From: Kineosporia babensis
GTDB lineage: Bacteria; Actinomycetota; Actinomycetes; Actinomycetales; Kineosporiaceae
DNA length: 64,000 bases
NCBI RefSeq assembly: GCF_021129305.1
Contig: NZ_JAJOMB010000026.1
Coordinates: forward strand, 1-64,000
Direction of reading: 5' to 3'
How positions within the stretch are numbered: the stretch's first letter is position 1; the number at the start of each line of letters is the position of its first letter. Shown here piece by piece: positions 1-9,171 of this stretch. A program made the translations under genes and the position numbers. Below the pieces are notes generated by a model. That model made no database searches and was not told the DNA's origin. It was given only the letters and a program-made list of their open reading frames with translations.

Positions 1-2
1 TA

Positions 3-63
3 CAGGAGGGGTGGCCCCCGTCCGAGCTTGAAAAAGCTTGGACGGCGCGGGCCGCCCCTCCTG
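3..63 (+). terminator. Strong hairpin, probable terminator of a gene left of the window
   Basis: Bases 3-28 pair with 35-63. The stem is almost continuous, with a three-base bulge at 46-48 and a six-base loop, and is followed by GTTTT at 65-69. The GC-rich stem plus a short T run is what an intrinsic terminator looks like. The upstream gene is outside the window, so the assignment to it is inferred. Confidence 0.75.
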
Positions 64-156
64 CGTTTTGGCCAGATCGGGCAGCAAGTTGACAGACCTC
101 ACCATTTCGGCAATTCTCGGTTCCAGATCGGAAAAGCCGAATCAACGGGGTGGGGC

Positions 157-657
157 ATGTGCATGCAGCGGGAGCGGATCGAGGTCTCCGACCAGCAGAG
201 CCGGCGCGATCGGGACCTGCAGCGGCACGGTGAGCGCCGCATCGTCCGAGCCCTCATGCAGTGTCGTTTCGGCCACGAGAATCACCCGGAGTTCTGCGTC
301 GCGGTCGACTGGCTGCTGGACTCCGGCCTCGACCAGGCAACGGTGGCCGAGGCCATCTACCGGGCCGACAGCCTGCCCGATGTGGCGCTGATCATGGAGG
401 CAGTCCGCAGCGGCGTGCAGTTCAGCGTGGCCGAGATAGCCGACTTCTGCCGTGAGGACTTCGTCGAGGCGTCGGCCTGGATCTTCACCGCGCTGCTCCT
501 GCACCGCTTCGGGCCTCTGCCCGGTATCCCCGAGATCGCTGATCAGCTGGTCGAGCTGCAGGCCGGCGAGCTGGCCGTGATCCACGCCATCCACCGTGAG
601 AGCTCACCGCACGGCGCGCTCGAGGCGGTCCGCCGTACCTCCACCCGTACGGTCTGA
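157..657 (+). CDS. Hypothetical protein, 166 aa
   Basis: The reading frame shows strong third-position GC and reads through 166 codons from the ATG at 157. The frame is open further upstream into the hairpin at 3-63, so that part is not taken as coding; a second ATG lies at 163. The N-terminus is basic and Arg/Gln-rich. The rest is acidic and hydrophobic and probably alpha-helical (AEIADFCREDFVEASAWIF). There is no signal peptide, membrane segment or catalytic motif I recognise. It ends 58 bases before the amidohydrolase gene on the same strand. I do not recognise the family. Confidence 0.6.
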   Translation: MCMQRERIEVSDQQSRRDRDLQRHGERRIVRALMQCRFGHENHPEFCVAVDWLLDSGLDQATVAEAIYRADSLPDVALIMEAVRSGVQFSVAEIADFCREDFVEASAWIFTALLLHRFGPLPGIPEIADQLVELQAGELAVIHAIHRESSPHGALEAVRRTSTRTV

Positions 658-715
658 ATCGAGAGCCACGCTGCCCGCGCCAACCGGCCGCGGGCAGCGA
701 GCTCCGCGAAGGGGC

Positions 716-2332
716 ATGAGCCACACTGCAACGGTGAGCTCGATTCTTTACCGCGGTGCCCTCCTGCCTGAAGCACCGCTGCCAGCGCCTGACCAACCTC
801 GGCGCTGGGCGGTGCTGGTCCGGGACGGGGCAGTGGCAGCCGTTCGGCCGGATGGGCAGGCGGAGCCGAACGACGCTGACAAGGTCGTGGACCTGGCCGG
901 AGCGTTGCTGCTGCCCGGGTTCGTGGATGCCCATGTTCACGTCACGGATACCGGGCTGCTCCTGGCCGGGGTGGACTGCTCACCAGCCCGGACGGTGAAC
1001 GAGATTCTGGACGCGGTGGCCGATCTGGCCCGGCGCAATCCCGGACGTCAGGTGCTTGGGCACGGGTGGGACGAGCTGAACCTGGCCGAGGGCCGCTCGC
1101 CGACGGCGATGGAGTTGGATCGGGCCAGCGGTGGGGCAGTGGTGTACCTCTCCCGGGTGGACGTGCACTCGGCGGTGGTCTCGACCCGGCTGGCCGAGCA
1201 GGCCCGGCTGAGCGAGTACGAGGGGTGGGACGGGAGCGGACGGGTCGAGCGGGATGCGCATCACCAGGCCCGGCACGCCACGCGCTTCGAGATCCCGGCC
1301 GGAGAACGACGAGAGCTGCAGATGCTGGCGCTACGGCACGCGGCAGCCATGGGGATTACGCAGGTGCACGAGATGTCGGCGCCCCACATCGCCCCGGACG
1401 AGGACCTGCTCGCCCTGCTAGAGATCGGCAGGGAGCCCGGCCTACCGGAGGTAGTGGCCTACCGCGGCGAGTTGGCTGAGGACGAGGCTGCGGTGCGGGC
1501 GGTGCTGGAGCGGTTCGGCGGGCAACTGGCCGGCCTGGCCGGTGACCTGATGATGGACGGATCTTTCGGTTCGCGCACCGCCGGGCTGCTGGCCGACTAC
1601 GAGGATGCCCACGGTCATCGCGGTCACCTGTACGCGAGCGCTGCTCAGGTGCGCGATCACATCGTTGCCTGCACCCGAGCCGGTGTGCAGGGCGGCTTTC
1701 ACGTGATCGGCGACGGCGCAGTGGCGGAACTGGTCGAGGGGTTGCGCAGGGCCGCCGAAGTGCTGGGTGCCGAGACCGTCCGGGCCGCCGCGCATCGCTT
1801 TGAGCACGTCGAAGGCATCGGCGCGGCCGATATCGAGGCTCTGGCCCAGTTCGGGGTGGTGGCCAGTGTCCAGCCGGCCTTCGACGCCTTCTGGGGCGGG
1901 GAGGAGAAGATGTACGCGGTGCGGCTGGGGCGTCGGCGGGCGCTGGCCATGAACCCCTTCGCCGGTCTGCACCAGGCTGGAGTCGCGCTGGCCTTCGGCT
2001 CGGACAGTCCGGTCACCCCGTTCGCGCCCTGGGAAGGGGTGCGGGCAGCTCTCAGGCATCACAACCCGGACCAGCGCCTGGACGTTCACACCGCCCTGGA
2101 GGCGCACACGGTGGGCGGTCTGCGAGCCGTCCGGCGCAAGGCATCACTGCGGATCCGTGTAGGCGACCCGGCCACCTTTACCGCCTGGACCTCGCCGGGC
2201 ATCCGGGTGGCCGGCGCGACAGACCGCCCCACCCCGCTGGCGCTCCTGGCCGAGGAACTCACCGGCGGCGACCCAACCCCGGTGCGCACCCCGTCCTCAA
2301 TTACCCTTGCGACGAAGGGGACCGCCACATGA
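716..2332 (+). CDS. Amidohydrolase family protein (YtcJ-like), 538 aa
   Basis: Predicted metal-dependent hydrolase of the amidohydrolase superfamily, YtcJ/exoenzyme-regulatory type, with unknown substrate. After a small N-terminal beta domain comes LLLPGFVDAHVHVTD, the HxH metal ligands of strand 1. Further family features are the MMDGSFGSRTAG loop, HVIGDGA, HRFEHVEG and the late FGSDSPV aspartate. The ATG at 716 follows GAAGGGG and starts at the usual family N-terminus; the frame is open further upstream without a good start. It overlaps the next gene by four bases (ATGA), so the two are translationally coupled. Its place next to lysine-fermentation genes may mean an amide or lactam substrate, but that is inference. 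Confidence 0.85.
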   Translation: MSHTATVSSILYRGALLPEAPLPAPDQPRRWAVLVRDGAVAAVRPDGQAEPNDADKVVDLAGALLLPGFVDAHVHVTDTGLLLAGVDCSPARTVNEILDAVADLARRNPGRQVLGHGWDELNLAEGRSPTAMELDRASGGAVVYLSRVDVHSAVVSTRLAEQARLSEYEGWDGSGRVERDAHHQARHATRFEIPAGERRELQMLALRHAAAMGITQVHEMSAPHIAPDEDLLALLEIGREPGLPEVVAYRGELAEDEAAVRAVLERFGGQLAGLAGDLMMDGSFGSRTAGLLADYEDAHGHRGHLYASAAQVRDHIVACTRAGVQGGFHVIGDGAVAELVEGLRRAAEVLGAETVRAAAHRFEHVEGIGAADIEALAQFGVVASVQPAFDAFWGGEEKMYAVRLGRRRALAMNPFAGLHQAGVALAFGSDSPVTPFAPWEGVRAALRHHNPDQRLDVHTALEAHTVGGLRAVRRKASLRIRVGDPATFTAWTSPGIRVAGATDRPTPLALLAEELTGGDPTPVRTPSSITLATKGTAT

Positions 2333-2865
2333 CCATTGCTGAGCACTGGAACACCAGCCAGGACGAACGTGAGGCCGTCTACGACTGTGACGAGCTTCTG
2401 CCCGATGCGCCCAGCCGCCTGACGCGGGCGGTGGACGTAAAGACCGATCCGCGCACCATGTTTCGTCGGCTCACGCAATTGCGCGCAGCGCCGTACAGTT
2501 TCGACCTGATCGACAACCTGGGCCGGCGCAGCCCGCGCGAACAGCTGCCCTGGTGCTGGGATCTTGAGGTCGGGCAGCGGGTGGCCACGATCTTCACGCT
2601 GACCTCGTTCCGGCCGGGTGAGCAGATGACGATTCACATGGATTCCGGACCGGCTCGCGTCTTCGGCGACACCGCCATCACCTACCAGGTGAATCCGCAG
2701 GGCTCGGACTGTCGTCTGGTGGCGGTGCTGCGCGGAAAGGATGCTCCAGGGCCGCTCGGGGGTGCCCGCCGGCATCTGCTGGCCTGGGGTGATCTGGTGA
2801 TGATGCGCAAGCAACTGCGCACCCTGGCCCGGCTGGCCGAGCGCGACGACCGCGCGCGGCCGTAA
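2329..2865 (+). CDS. SRPBCC-family (polyketide cyclase-like) protein, 178 aa
   Basis: The protein has the pattern of the START/SRPBCC small-molecule or lipid-binding fold. An N-terminal strand has DVKTDPRTMFRRLTQLRAAP, followed by alternating strands (VGQRVATIFTLTSFRPGEQM) and a long C-terminal helix (LLAWGDLVMMRKQLRTLARL). No signal peptide or transmembrane segment is seen. It starts inside the stop of the amidohydrolase gene and ends 38 bases before kamD, so the three may be co-transcribed. The ligand is unknown. The call rests on fold-like pattern and typical annotation of such proteins in actinomycetes, not on a catalytic motif. Confidence 0.6.
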   Translation: MTIAEHWNTSQDEREAVYDCDELLPDAPSRLTRAVDVKTDPRTMFRRLTQLRAAPYSFDLIDNLGRRSPREQLPWCWDLEVGQRVATIFTLTSFRPGEQMTIHMDSGPARVFGDTAITYQVNPQGSDCRLVAVLRGKDAPGPLGGARRHLLAWGDLVMMRKQLRTLARLAERDDRARP

Positions 2866-2903
2866 GTCTTCCTGTTTTCCGGGCTCGGTGCGACACTTCT
2901 TAC

Positions 2904-4478
2904 GTGAAATCGAGCCAGAGTGCGTTGATTCATCTGGATCGGGCTCAGGTGCGCCGGGCTCGCACTCTGGCGCGCCGGGCCGGCCGCCCGATCGTGGATC
3001 TGGCCACCTCGCACACCACGGTCTCGCTCGAGCGGGCCACCATTCGCCTGGCCGGGCTGGAGGGGGCCGACGGCGAGCGGGTGCCGTGGGTGAACCGCCT
3101 GGTCGACGCGGTGCGCCAGGAGGTCGGGCTGGAGCACGGGGTGGCCCTGCCGGTCTGGGATGCACTGGTGCGCGGGCAGGCCCCGGATCTGCTCACCTTG
3201 GCGCAGAAGGCGGCGACCGGCGGGGGAGGGTTCCGGATCCCGGCCGGCCGGGACCTCGTCCGGGCTCGATCGGCAGCGAAAAAAGCTGTAGGTCAGGGTA
3301 TTCGGCGGATCGACAACAGCCGGCGGCAACGGGAGCGGCTGATCCGGCGCCATGGTGACGCCCCGCGTCGGCCCTGGATCTACCTGATCGTGGCGACCGG
3401 TGACATCTACGAGGACATCCCGCAGGCCTGTGCCGCGGCCCGGGCCGGGGCCGACGTGATCGCGGTGATCCGTTCCACCGGGCAGAGTCTGCTCGACTAC
3501 GTGCCGGAAGGTGCTACCCGAGAAGGGTATGCGGGTACCTACGCCACCGGTGAGAACTTCCGGCTGATGCGGGCGGCCCTCGACGAGGTGAGCCGTGAAC
3601 TGGGGCGTTACGTGCGGCTGACGAACTACGCGTCCGGCCTGTGCATGCCCGAGATCGCGGCCCTGGCGGGGATGGAACGCCTCGACATGATGCTGAACGA
3701 CTCGATGTACGGCATCCTCTTTCGCGACATCAATCCGGTGCGGACCTTCGTCGATCAGCGCTTCAGCCGCCAGATCCACGCCCGGGCAGGCATTGTCATC
3801 AACACCGGCGAGGACAACTACCTCACCACGGCCGACGCGGTGGAGGCGGCGCACACCGTCACGGTCTCGCAGCTGCTGAACGAGTTCTTCGCGAAAGAGG
3901 CGGGCCTGCCTGAGGAACTGATGGGCCTGGGGCACGCTTTCGAGATCGATCCAGCGGTGCCGCAGTCGTTCCGCCTCGAGCTGGCTCACGCCCTGCTGGC
4001 CCGCACGCTGTTCCCGGCCGCGCCGCTGAAGTGGATGCCGCCGACCCGGCACATGACCGGCGACGTGTTCCGGGGGTACCTGCTCAACGGCTTCTTCAAT
4101 CTCGCCGGAGCCCTGACCGGGCAGGGGATTCTGCTGGTCGGGATGATGACCGAGGCGGTGGTCACACCCTGGCTGTCGGACCGGGACCTGGCCCTGGACA
4201 ACGTGCGGTACGTGCTGGACGCCTGTGAGGGGCTGACCGAGGATTTCAACCCTCCGCCCGACGGTTTCATCGCCAACCGCGCGCAGCAGGTGCTGGGTGA
4301 AGCGGTCGAGTTGCTGGAAAGAATTGTGGACGAGGGGTTGCTGGCGGCGATCGGAGACGGCACCTTCGCGGGGATGCGCCGCCCGGAGAACGCAGGCCGG
4401 GGCCTGGACGGGGTGGTGAAACGGGCCGACGGCTACGTGAACCCGGCGATCGAGGCACTGGAGGTGGTTGCGCCGTGA
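2904..4478 (+). CDS. kamD: Lysine 5,6-aminomutase alpha subunit
   Basis: Large subunit of the adenosylcobalamin- and PLP-dependent D-lysine/beta-lysine 5,6-aminomutase. The complex moves the terminal amino group of beta-lysine to C5, giving 3,5-diaminohexanoate, in lysine fermentation. The 524-residue length is close to the clostridial subunit (about 516). The TIM-barrel core carries family stretches such as VIRSTGQSLLDYVPEGAT, YASGLCMPEIAALAGMERLD, MLNDSMYGILFRDIN and PLKWMPPTRHMTGD. The start is GTG with a weak ribosome site, 38 bases after the SRPBCC gene. It overlaps kamE by four bases, as expected for subunits of one complex. No cobalamin riboswitch is recognisable upstream. Confidence 0.95.
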   Translation: MKSSQSALIHLDRAQVRRARTLARRAGRPIVDLATSHTTVSLERATIRLAGLEGADGERVPWVNRLVDAVRQEVGLEHGVALPVWDALVRGQAPDLLTLAQKAATGGGGFRIPAGRDLVRARSAAKKAVGQGIRRIDNSRRQRERLIRRHGDAPRRPWIYLIVATGDIYEDIPQACAAARAGADVIAVIRSTGQSLLDYVPEGATREGYAGTYATGENFRLMRAALDEVSRELGRYVRLTNYASGLCMPEIAALAGMERLDMMLNDSMYGILFRDINPVRTFVDQRFSRQIHARAGIVINTGEDNYLTTADAVEAAHTVTVSQLLNEFFAKEAGLPEELMGLGHAFEIDPAVPQSFRLELAHALLARTLFPAAPLKWMPPTRHMTGDVFRGYLLNGFFNLAGALTGQGILLVGMMTEAVVTPWLSDRDLALDNVRYVLDACEGLTEDFNPPPDGFIANRAQQVLGEAVELLERIVDEGLLAAIGDGTFAGMRRPENAGRGLDGVVKRADGYVNPAIEALEVVAP

Positions 4479-5206
4479 CCGAGCGGAAACTCGTGCGACC
4501 GTACGGAGACACCACCGGCGACGGAATGGTGCAGGTGTCGTTCACCCTGCCGGTTCCGGCCGGAAAGCAGGCCGAGGGAGCGGCAGCGCAACTGGCCGCC
4601 TCGATGGGGATCGATCCGGCGATGGTGGTGCATTCCAAGGCGGTTGGGGCGGACCACACGTTCTTCGTGATCTACGGGCCGGTGAAGCATCTGGTCGATC
4701 TGTCGGCGGTCACGGTTGCGGAGAGGGATTACCCCCTGCTTTCACCGAAGGAGGTGAATACCGGCATTCGGCGGGGTCTTCGGCGGAAGATGGTGGTGCT
4801 GGGTGCGTGCGTCGGAACCGATGCGCATACCGTCGGAATCGACGCGATCCTGAACATCAAGGGCTTCGCCGGTGAAAAGGGACTGGAGTACTACCGGGAG
4901 ATGCGGGTGGTGAACCTTGGCGCCCAGGTCGGTGTTCCGCAGCTGGTCGAGCGGGCCCAGAAGGAAAAAGCCGACGCGGTACTGATCTCGCAGGTGGTCA
5001 CCCAGAAAGAGGCGCACCTGACCACGACTCGGGAGGTTGCGGCCGCGTTTTCCGAGGCGTATCCGGCCGGGCGTCGTCCACTGCTGGTGGTCGGCGGGCC
5101 GCGCTTCGACGAAAGCGCCGCCGCGGCACTGGGGGTCGATCGGATCTTCGGCCGGGGCACCACGCCCGGCGAGGTGGCCTCATACCTGGCGCACGCTCTT
5201 GTCTGA
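4475..5206 (+). CDS. kamE: Lysine 5,6-aminomutase beta subunit
   Basis: Small subunit of the same enzyme. It binds cobalamin in base-off form and supplies the PLP-linking lysine. The B12 motif DxHxxG is visible as D116-A-H118-T-V-G121. Lys129 in NIKGFAGEKG lies eleven residues after the histidine, the same spacing as His133/Lys144 in the Clostridium sticklandii enzyme, so it is the likely PLP Schiff-base lysine. An N-terminal dimerisation domain (residues 1-85) precedes a Rossmann-like B12 domain ending in VVGGPRFDESAAAALGVDRIFGRGTTP. GTG start, four-base overlap with kamD. Confidence 0.95.
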   Translation: MTERKLVRPYGDTTGDGMVQVSFTLPVPAGKQAEGAAAQLAASMGIDPAMVVHSKAVGADHTFFVIYGPVKHLVDLSAVTVAERDYPLLSPKEVNTGIRRGLRRKMVVLGACVGTDAHTVGIDAILNIKGFAGEKGLEYYREMRVVNLGAQVGVPQLVERAQKEKADAVLISQVVTQKEAHLTTTREVAAAFSEAYPAGRRPLLVVGGPRFDESAAAALGVDRIFGRGTTPGEVASYLAHALV

Positions 5207-5222
5207 CCAAAAGGTGGGGGGC

Positions 5223-5612
5223 GTGACCGAGGAGGATCCACGACTCGGGCTGACAGTCGTCCATAAGCGGTATGTATCGGCAGCGCAGGCCCATTACGCC
5301 GGAAATCTGGTGGACGGGGCGTTCGGCCTGGCGCTCTTCGGCGACGTGGCTACCGAACTCTGTATCCGGACGGACGGGGACGAAGGTTTGTTCGCCTCGT
5401 ACTCCGACGTGCAGTTTCTGGGGGAGATCCGGGGCGGGGACGTCGTCGAGACAAAAGGGACGGTGGTCCGGGTGGGCCGGCGCTCCCGGGAGATCGAGTT
5501 CCTGGCCTCGGTGCTCTGCCGGGGGCGCCCCGACCTGGGGATCTCGGCCGCCGAGGTGCTGACGGAACCAATCGTGGCAATTCGGGCCAGGGGGACGGTT
5601 GTGGTGCCCTGA
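5223..5612 (+). CDS. kal: 3-aminobutyryl-CoA ammonia-lyase (hotdog fold), 129 aa
   Basis: Predicted to remove ammonia from L-3-aminobutyryl-CoA to give crotonyl-CoA, a late step of lysine fermentation. The small single-domain protein has the hotdog-fold layout: a central helix (HYAGNLVDGAFGLALFGDVATEL) followed by strands (LFASYSDVQFLGEIRGGDVVETKGTV, EIEFLASVLCR). Length about 129 residues matches characterised Kal. The start is GTG after a G-rich stretch, 16 bases downstream of kamE, so it is likely in the same operon. Without the kam neighbours it could be read as a generic hotdog thioesterase; the context makes Kal the better call. Confidence 0.85.
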   Translation: MTEEDPRLGLTVVHKRYVSAAQAHYAGNLVDGAFGLALFGDVATELCIRTDGDEGLFASYSDVQFLGEIRGGDVVETKGTVVRVGRRSREIEFLASVLCRGRPDLGISAAEVLTEPIVAIRARGTVVVP

Positions 5613-5614
5613 CT

Positions 5615-5640
5615 CGGGTGGGAAGGGAAAACCTCACCCG
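5615..5640 (+). terminator. Putative terminator after kal
   Basis: CGGGTG at 5615-5620 pairs with CACCCG at 5635-5640, extended by two further pairs including one wobble. A T-rich stretch (TGTAATTACTTTA) follows. It lies immediately after the kal stop codon and would end the kam operon. Confidence 0.55.
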
Positions 5641-5721
5641 TGTAATTACTTTAGGTGGACACGCCGTGACTGTGAGAAACGGTACGTTCGGCGGAGTAGC
5701 TCGCGGGCCCCAGGAGTAACG

Positions 5722-5760
5722 CGCTGACCTGCGTCGATGGGGCAAACCTGCAGGTCAGCG
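5722..5760. other. 11-bp stem hairpin in the kal-lnt gap
   Basis: CGCTGACCTGC (5722-5732) and GCAGGTCAGCG (5750-5760) are perfect inverted repeats around a 17-base loop. There is no T tail. It could be a leader structure for lnt or a second terminator. The rest of the 450-base gap between kal and lnt shows no convincing gene. Confidence 0.4.
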
Positions 5761-5862
5761 AGCCGAATTGTCGACGGCGCCGGAGTTCACTAGCCTCGTC
5801 GGCGCGATCGCTGGGTTTCCGGTGATTGCCAGGGACGTCGGCCGGACTCGCGTCGCTCAGTA

Positions 5863-5877
5863 GACAACGGTGTTGTC
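5863..5877. promoter_or_regulatory. Palindrome GACAAC-GGT-GTTGTC, possible operator
   Basis: A perfect 6-bp inverted repeat with a 3-bp centre lies about 190 bases upstream of lnt in non-coding DNA. The shape is that of a dimeric repressor site. No adjacent regulator gene points to its binder. Confidence 0.3.
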
Positions 5878-6063
5878 CGTACAGCCAGTGCGGGCAGCGG
5901 CGGTCCGAAGGGTGATGCGGGTTCGGTCGGGCACCTGCCGGTGGGACCACACGATTGGTTCCGGAAGTCGTTCGGTCCCGCTGGTCAGGGTCAGCCGTCA
6001 CGCCAGGCGGTCAGGCCCCGACCAGCGCCCGTTCGCCACACCGGCACCCCGTATTCTTACGGG

Positions 6064-7746
6064 ATGAGCGATTCGGCCGTGGTTCCGCCCGGCATCGGCG
6101 AGACATTCAGCCGTGAGGCGGAACCAGCGGTCATCGTCACGCAGCACAAGCCTTCCCGGTCCTTCCCGGACTCCCTGAAGTCGCGCTCGACCTGGGCCCG
6201 GCTGGCCCTGGCGGCTGCCTCCGGCTTCGTCCTCTACCTGGCCTTTCCCGGGATCGACCTCTGGCCGCTGGCTCCGGTCGGGGTGGCCGGCCTGGCCCTG
6301 GCCACGCACGGCGTGAGCAAGAAGTTCGGGGCGCTGCTGGGCTTCGTGTTCGGCCTGGTGTTCTTCCTGCGGCTGATTCCCTGGATCGGGATCTTCGTCG
6401 GGGCCTTCCCGTGGATCGCGCTGAGCGTGACCGAGGCGCTGTACCTGACCGCGATGGGCGCGCTGCTGCCTCTGGTCTGGCGGGTGCGCGGTGGTCTGGG
6501 CGGTCTGCTGCTGGCCTCGGGCGGGCTGTGGGTGGCCCAGGAGATGATCCGGGGCAGCTGGCCGTTCGGCGGCTTCCCGTGGGGCCGGCTGGCGTTCTCG
6601 CAGTCCGAGGCGCCGACGGCGGGGCTGGCCTCGATCGGCGGGGCGCCGCTGGTCTCGTTCGCGGTGGCGGTCGCCGGCACGCTCCTGGCCTGGGTGGTGC
6701 TGAAGGTCTGGCAGGCCCGGGCGCTGCCCTGGCGGGCGGGTCCGGGCCTGGTGGCGGTGCTGGCCGTGATGGGTGTGGGCCTGCTGATCCCGCTGCCGAC
6801 CGAAGGTGATTCGACCACCCGGGTCGCGGCGATCCAGGGCAACGTGCCGCGGATCGGCCTGGACTTCAACGCCCAGCGCCGGGCGGTGCTGGACAACCAC
6901 GTGCAGGCCACGCTGGAGCTGGCCGAGCGGGTGCGCAACGGTGAGGCGGAGCAGCCGGACGTGGTGCTCTGGCCGGAGAACGCCAGCGACATCGACCCGC
7001 TGATCAACGCCGATGCGGCCGCCGAGATCAGCGCGGCCACCGATGCGATCGGCGTGCCGATCCTGATCGGCGCGGTGCTGCAGGGGCCGGACGACCACGT
7101 GACCAACGCGGGCATCGTCTGGCGGCCGAGTGAGGGCGCCGGCACCGGGGACGACAGCACGTACGCCAAGCGGCACCCGGCGCCGTTCGCCGAATACATC
7201 CCCTACCGCGACTTCTTCCGCAACTTCAGCAAGAAGGTCGACCTGGTCACCCGGGACTTCATCTCCGGCGACGAACTGCGCGAGAACCCGGTCGGGGTGA
7301 TGCGGATGGGCGTGGACGACCAGGTGCGGGTCGGCGACGTGATCTGCTTCGAGGTGGCCTACGACAGCCTGGTGCGTGAGTCGGTCCAGGCCGGGGCCAC
7401 GATGCTGGCGGTGCAGACCAACAACGCCACGTTCGGCTACACCGCCGAGAGCGTGCAGCAGCTGGCCCAGTCGCGGTTGCGGGCGATCGAGACCGGTCGC
7501 ACGGTGGTCAACATCAGCACGGTCGGCGTCAGTGGCATCATTCTCCCCGACGGGACGACAGCCGCCCGTTCCGGTCACTACACCCAGGAAGTGCTCGAGG
7601 CCACGGTCCCGTTGCGGACCGAGCTGACGATCGCGACCCGGGTGGGTGCCTGGCCGGAGTGGATCCTGAGCGCGCTCGGCCTGGCCCTCCTGGCAGGCAG
7701 CGCCGTCGCCGCCCGCCGCCGCACCGACGACCGCAAGACCCAGTGA
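6064..7746 (+). CDS. lnt: Apolipoprotein N-acyltransferase
   Basis: Membrane enzyme that transfers the third acyl chain to the N-terminal cysteine of lipoproteins, which fits the two lipoproteins encoded further on. The N-terminal half is a set of hydrophobic helices (for example [21 protein letters not shown]). The C-terminal half is a nitrilase-like domain with the Glu-Lys-Cys triad in [28 protein letters not shown] and [14 protein letters not shown] last transmembrane helix closes the protein. The ATG at 6064 is preferred over upstream in-frame codons because the stretch before it is low in hydrophobic character. 560 aa. Twenty bases separate it from ppm1, the arrangement known in mycobacteria, where the two activities can be fused. 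Confidence 0.93.
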   Translation: MSDSAVVPPGIGETFSREAEPAVIVTQHKPSRSFPDSLKSRSTWARLALAAASGFVLYLAFPGIDLWPLAPVGVAGLALATHGVSKKFGALLGFVFGLVFFLRLIPWIGIFVGAFPWIALSVTEALYLTAMGALLPLVWRVRGGLGGLLLASGGLWVAQEMIRGSWPFGGFPWGRLAFSQSEAPTAGLASIGGAPLVSFAVAVAGTLLAWVVLKVWQARALPWRAGPGLVAVLAVMGVGLLIPLPTEGDSTTRVAAIQGNVPRIGLDFNAQRRAVLDNHVQATLELAERVRNGEAEQPDVVLWPENASDIDPLINADAAAEISAATDAIGVPILIGAVLQGPDDHVTNAGIVWRPSEGAGTGDDSTYAKRHPAPFAEYIPYRDFFRNFSKKVDLVTRDFISGDELRENPVGVMRMGVDDQVRVGDVICFEVAYDSLVRESVQAGATMLAVQTNNATFGYTAESVQQLAQSRLRAIETGRTVVNISTVGVSGIILPDGTTAARSGHYTQEVLEATVPLRTELTIATRVGAWPEWILSALGLALLAGSAVAARRRTDDRKTQ

Positions 7747-7765
7747 GAAGGGCGAATTCCCCCGC

Positions 7766-8596
7766 ATGACGACGCAGGCCCGGTCCGGCCGGGTACTGGT
7801 GATCATCCCCACGTACAACGAGCTGGAGAATCTGCCCCTGATCGTGCGGCGCCTGCGCGCCGCCGAGCCGTCGGCCCACGTCCTGGTGGCCGACGACAAC
7901 AGCCCGGACGGCACCGGCAAGCTCGCCGACCAGCTGGCCGAGGCCGACGATCACGTGCACGTGATGCACCGCGAAGGTAAGCAGGGCCTGGGCGCCGCTT
8001 ACATCGCCGGCTTCCGCTGGGGTCTGGAGCACGGCTACGACGTGCTCGTCGAGATGGACGCCGACGGCTCGCACCCGCCAGAGCAGCTGCCCGACCTGCT
8101 GGACCGGATCGAGGCCGGCGCCGACCTGGCGATCGGATCGCGGTACGTGGCCGGGGGCAGCTCGGTGAACTGGCCCAAGCGCCGCCAGCTGCTCAGCAAG
8201 GGGGCCAACACCTACGTGGCGCTGGCCCTGAACCTGCACGTCAAGGACTCGACGGCGGGGTTCCGGGCGTTCCGGGCGACCACCCTGGAGAAGATCGACC
8301 TTGACGACGTGGACTCCCAGGGCTACTGCTTCCAGGTCGATCTGACCATGCGGGCAATTCGCCGGGGTCTGCGCGTGGACGAAGTGCCCATCACGTTCGT
8401 TGAACGAGAGCACGGTACGAGCAAGATGGACCAGGCGATCGTGGTGGAGGCGTTGTGGCGAGTAACCCGATGGGGAGTCCGGTACCGGACCACCCAGGTC
8501 AGCGAGCAGGCTCGGCGGGTGGCGGACCGTTCACCCAGGCGCGGCAAGGTGGGCAGCAGCCCGGACAGCGGCAACCCCGACGCTCCGGCCGGCTGA
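7766..8596 (+). CDS. ppm1: Polyprenol monophosphomannose synthase (GT2)
   Basis: GT-A glycosyltransferase that moves mannose from GDP-mannose to polyprenyl phosphate, the donor for lipoglycan and protein mannosylation. The N-terminal [18 protein letters not shown] and [13 protein letters not shown] loops and the metal-binding [16 protein letters not shown] are those of dolichol-phosphate-mannose synthases; [18 protein letters not shown] follows. No C-terminal transmembrane domain is present, as in the soluble Ppm domain. The Arg-rich tail overlaps the start of fxsA by about 140 bases. ATG at 7766. Confidence 0.92.
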   Translation: MTTQARSGRVLVIIPTYNELENLPLIVRRLRAAEPSAHVLVADDNSPDGTGKLADQLAEADDHVHVMHREGKQGLGAAYIAGFRWGLEHGYDVLVEMDADGSHPPEQLPDLLDRIEAGADLAIGSRYVAGGSSVNWPKRRQLLSKGANTYVALALNLHVKDSTAGFRAFRATTLEKIDLDDVDSQGYCFQVDLTMRAIRRGLRVDEVPITFVEREHGTSKMDQAIVVEALWRVTRWGVRYRTTQVSEQARRVADRSPRRGKVGSSPDSGNPDAPAG

Positions 8597-9093
8597 GGTG
8601 GGTGCTGGCGGCGGCGTTGCTGCTGCCGCTGGTCGAGCTGTTCGTGGCGATCCAGGTGGGCCGCTCGATCGGCGGCCTGGCGGTGTTCGGGCTGCTGGTG
8701 CTCGGCTCCGCGCTGGGCATGCTGGTGATCCAGCGCCAGGGGCGCTCGGCCTGGCAGGCGGTGCGCAGCTCGGCCCAGACCGGCACGCCGCCCAACCGTA
8801 ATCTGGCCGACGCGGCGGTGCTGATGCTGGCCGGGCTGCTGCTGATCATTCCCGGCTTCGTCACCGACGCGGTGGCGCTGCTCCTGCTGCTGCCGTTCAC
8901 CCGGCCGCTGGCGCGCAAGCCGATCGAGCAGTTCTTCCGGCGGGCGGCGGCCGACCAGGTGACGGTGCGCACGGCCTACGTGAACGGCCAGCAGTTCCGC
9001 ACGAGCGCGCCCGGGCAGCCGCGGTTCGGCCCCGGATTCGGCCGCAGCGACGTGGTCGAGGGCGAGATCGTGGACGACGAGCGGCGCAGCTGA
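8455..9093 (+). CDS. fxsA: FxsA family membrane protein
   Basis: Small integral membrane protein of the FxsA family, known for suppressing phage F exclusion in E. coli; its role in actinomycetes is unknown. The core has three hydrophobic helices, with [17 protein letters not shown], a loop with [11 protein letters not shown], and [21 protein letters not shown]. The C-terminal tail is acidic. The GTG at 8455 has GGAGG four bases upstream but lies 142 bases inside ppm1. A later GTG at 8602 would remove the overlap but also the basic RRSGRLRW stretch before helix 1. The start is therefore uncertain; the family call is not. Confidence 0.85.
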   Translation: MASNPMGSPVPDHPGQRAGSAGGGPFTQARQGGQQPGQRQPRRSGRLRWVLAAALLLPLVELFVAIQVGRSIGGLAVFGLLVLGSALGMLVIQRQGRSAWQAVRSSAQTGTPPNRNLADAAVLMLAGLLLIIPGFVTDAVALLLLLPFTRPLARKPIEQFFRRAAADQVTVRTAYVNGQQFRTSAPGQPRFGPGFGRSDVVEGEIVDDERRS

Positions 9094-9106
9094 GCGGTAC
9101 GCAGGT

Positions 9107-9132
9107 CACCGGCTCACCGAGGTGAGCCGGTG
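9107..9132 (+). terminator. Perfect 12-bp hairpin after fxsA
   Basis: CACCGGCTCACC and GGTGAGCCGGTG flank a two-base centre, 13 bases after the fxsA stop. No T run follows, which is common for actinomycete terminators. Confidence 0.6.
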
Positions 9133-9171
9133 CGCCGCGGTGCGCACAGCGTCCAGAAGCAGACACGAGAA

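Noticed and set aside
2866-2903. Cobalamin riboswitch before kamD
   Set aside because: The gap is only 38 bases and no B12-box sequence is visible.
5651-6001. 116-codon minus-strand frame in the kal-lnt gap
   Set aside because: No ribosome site and no coding character; overlaps palindromes and the lnt upstream region.
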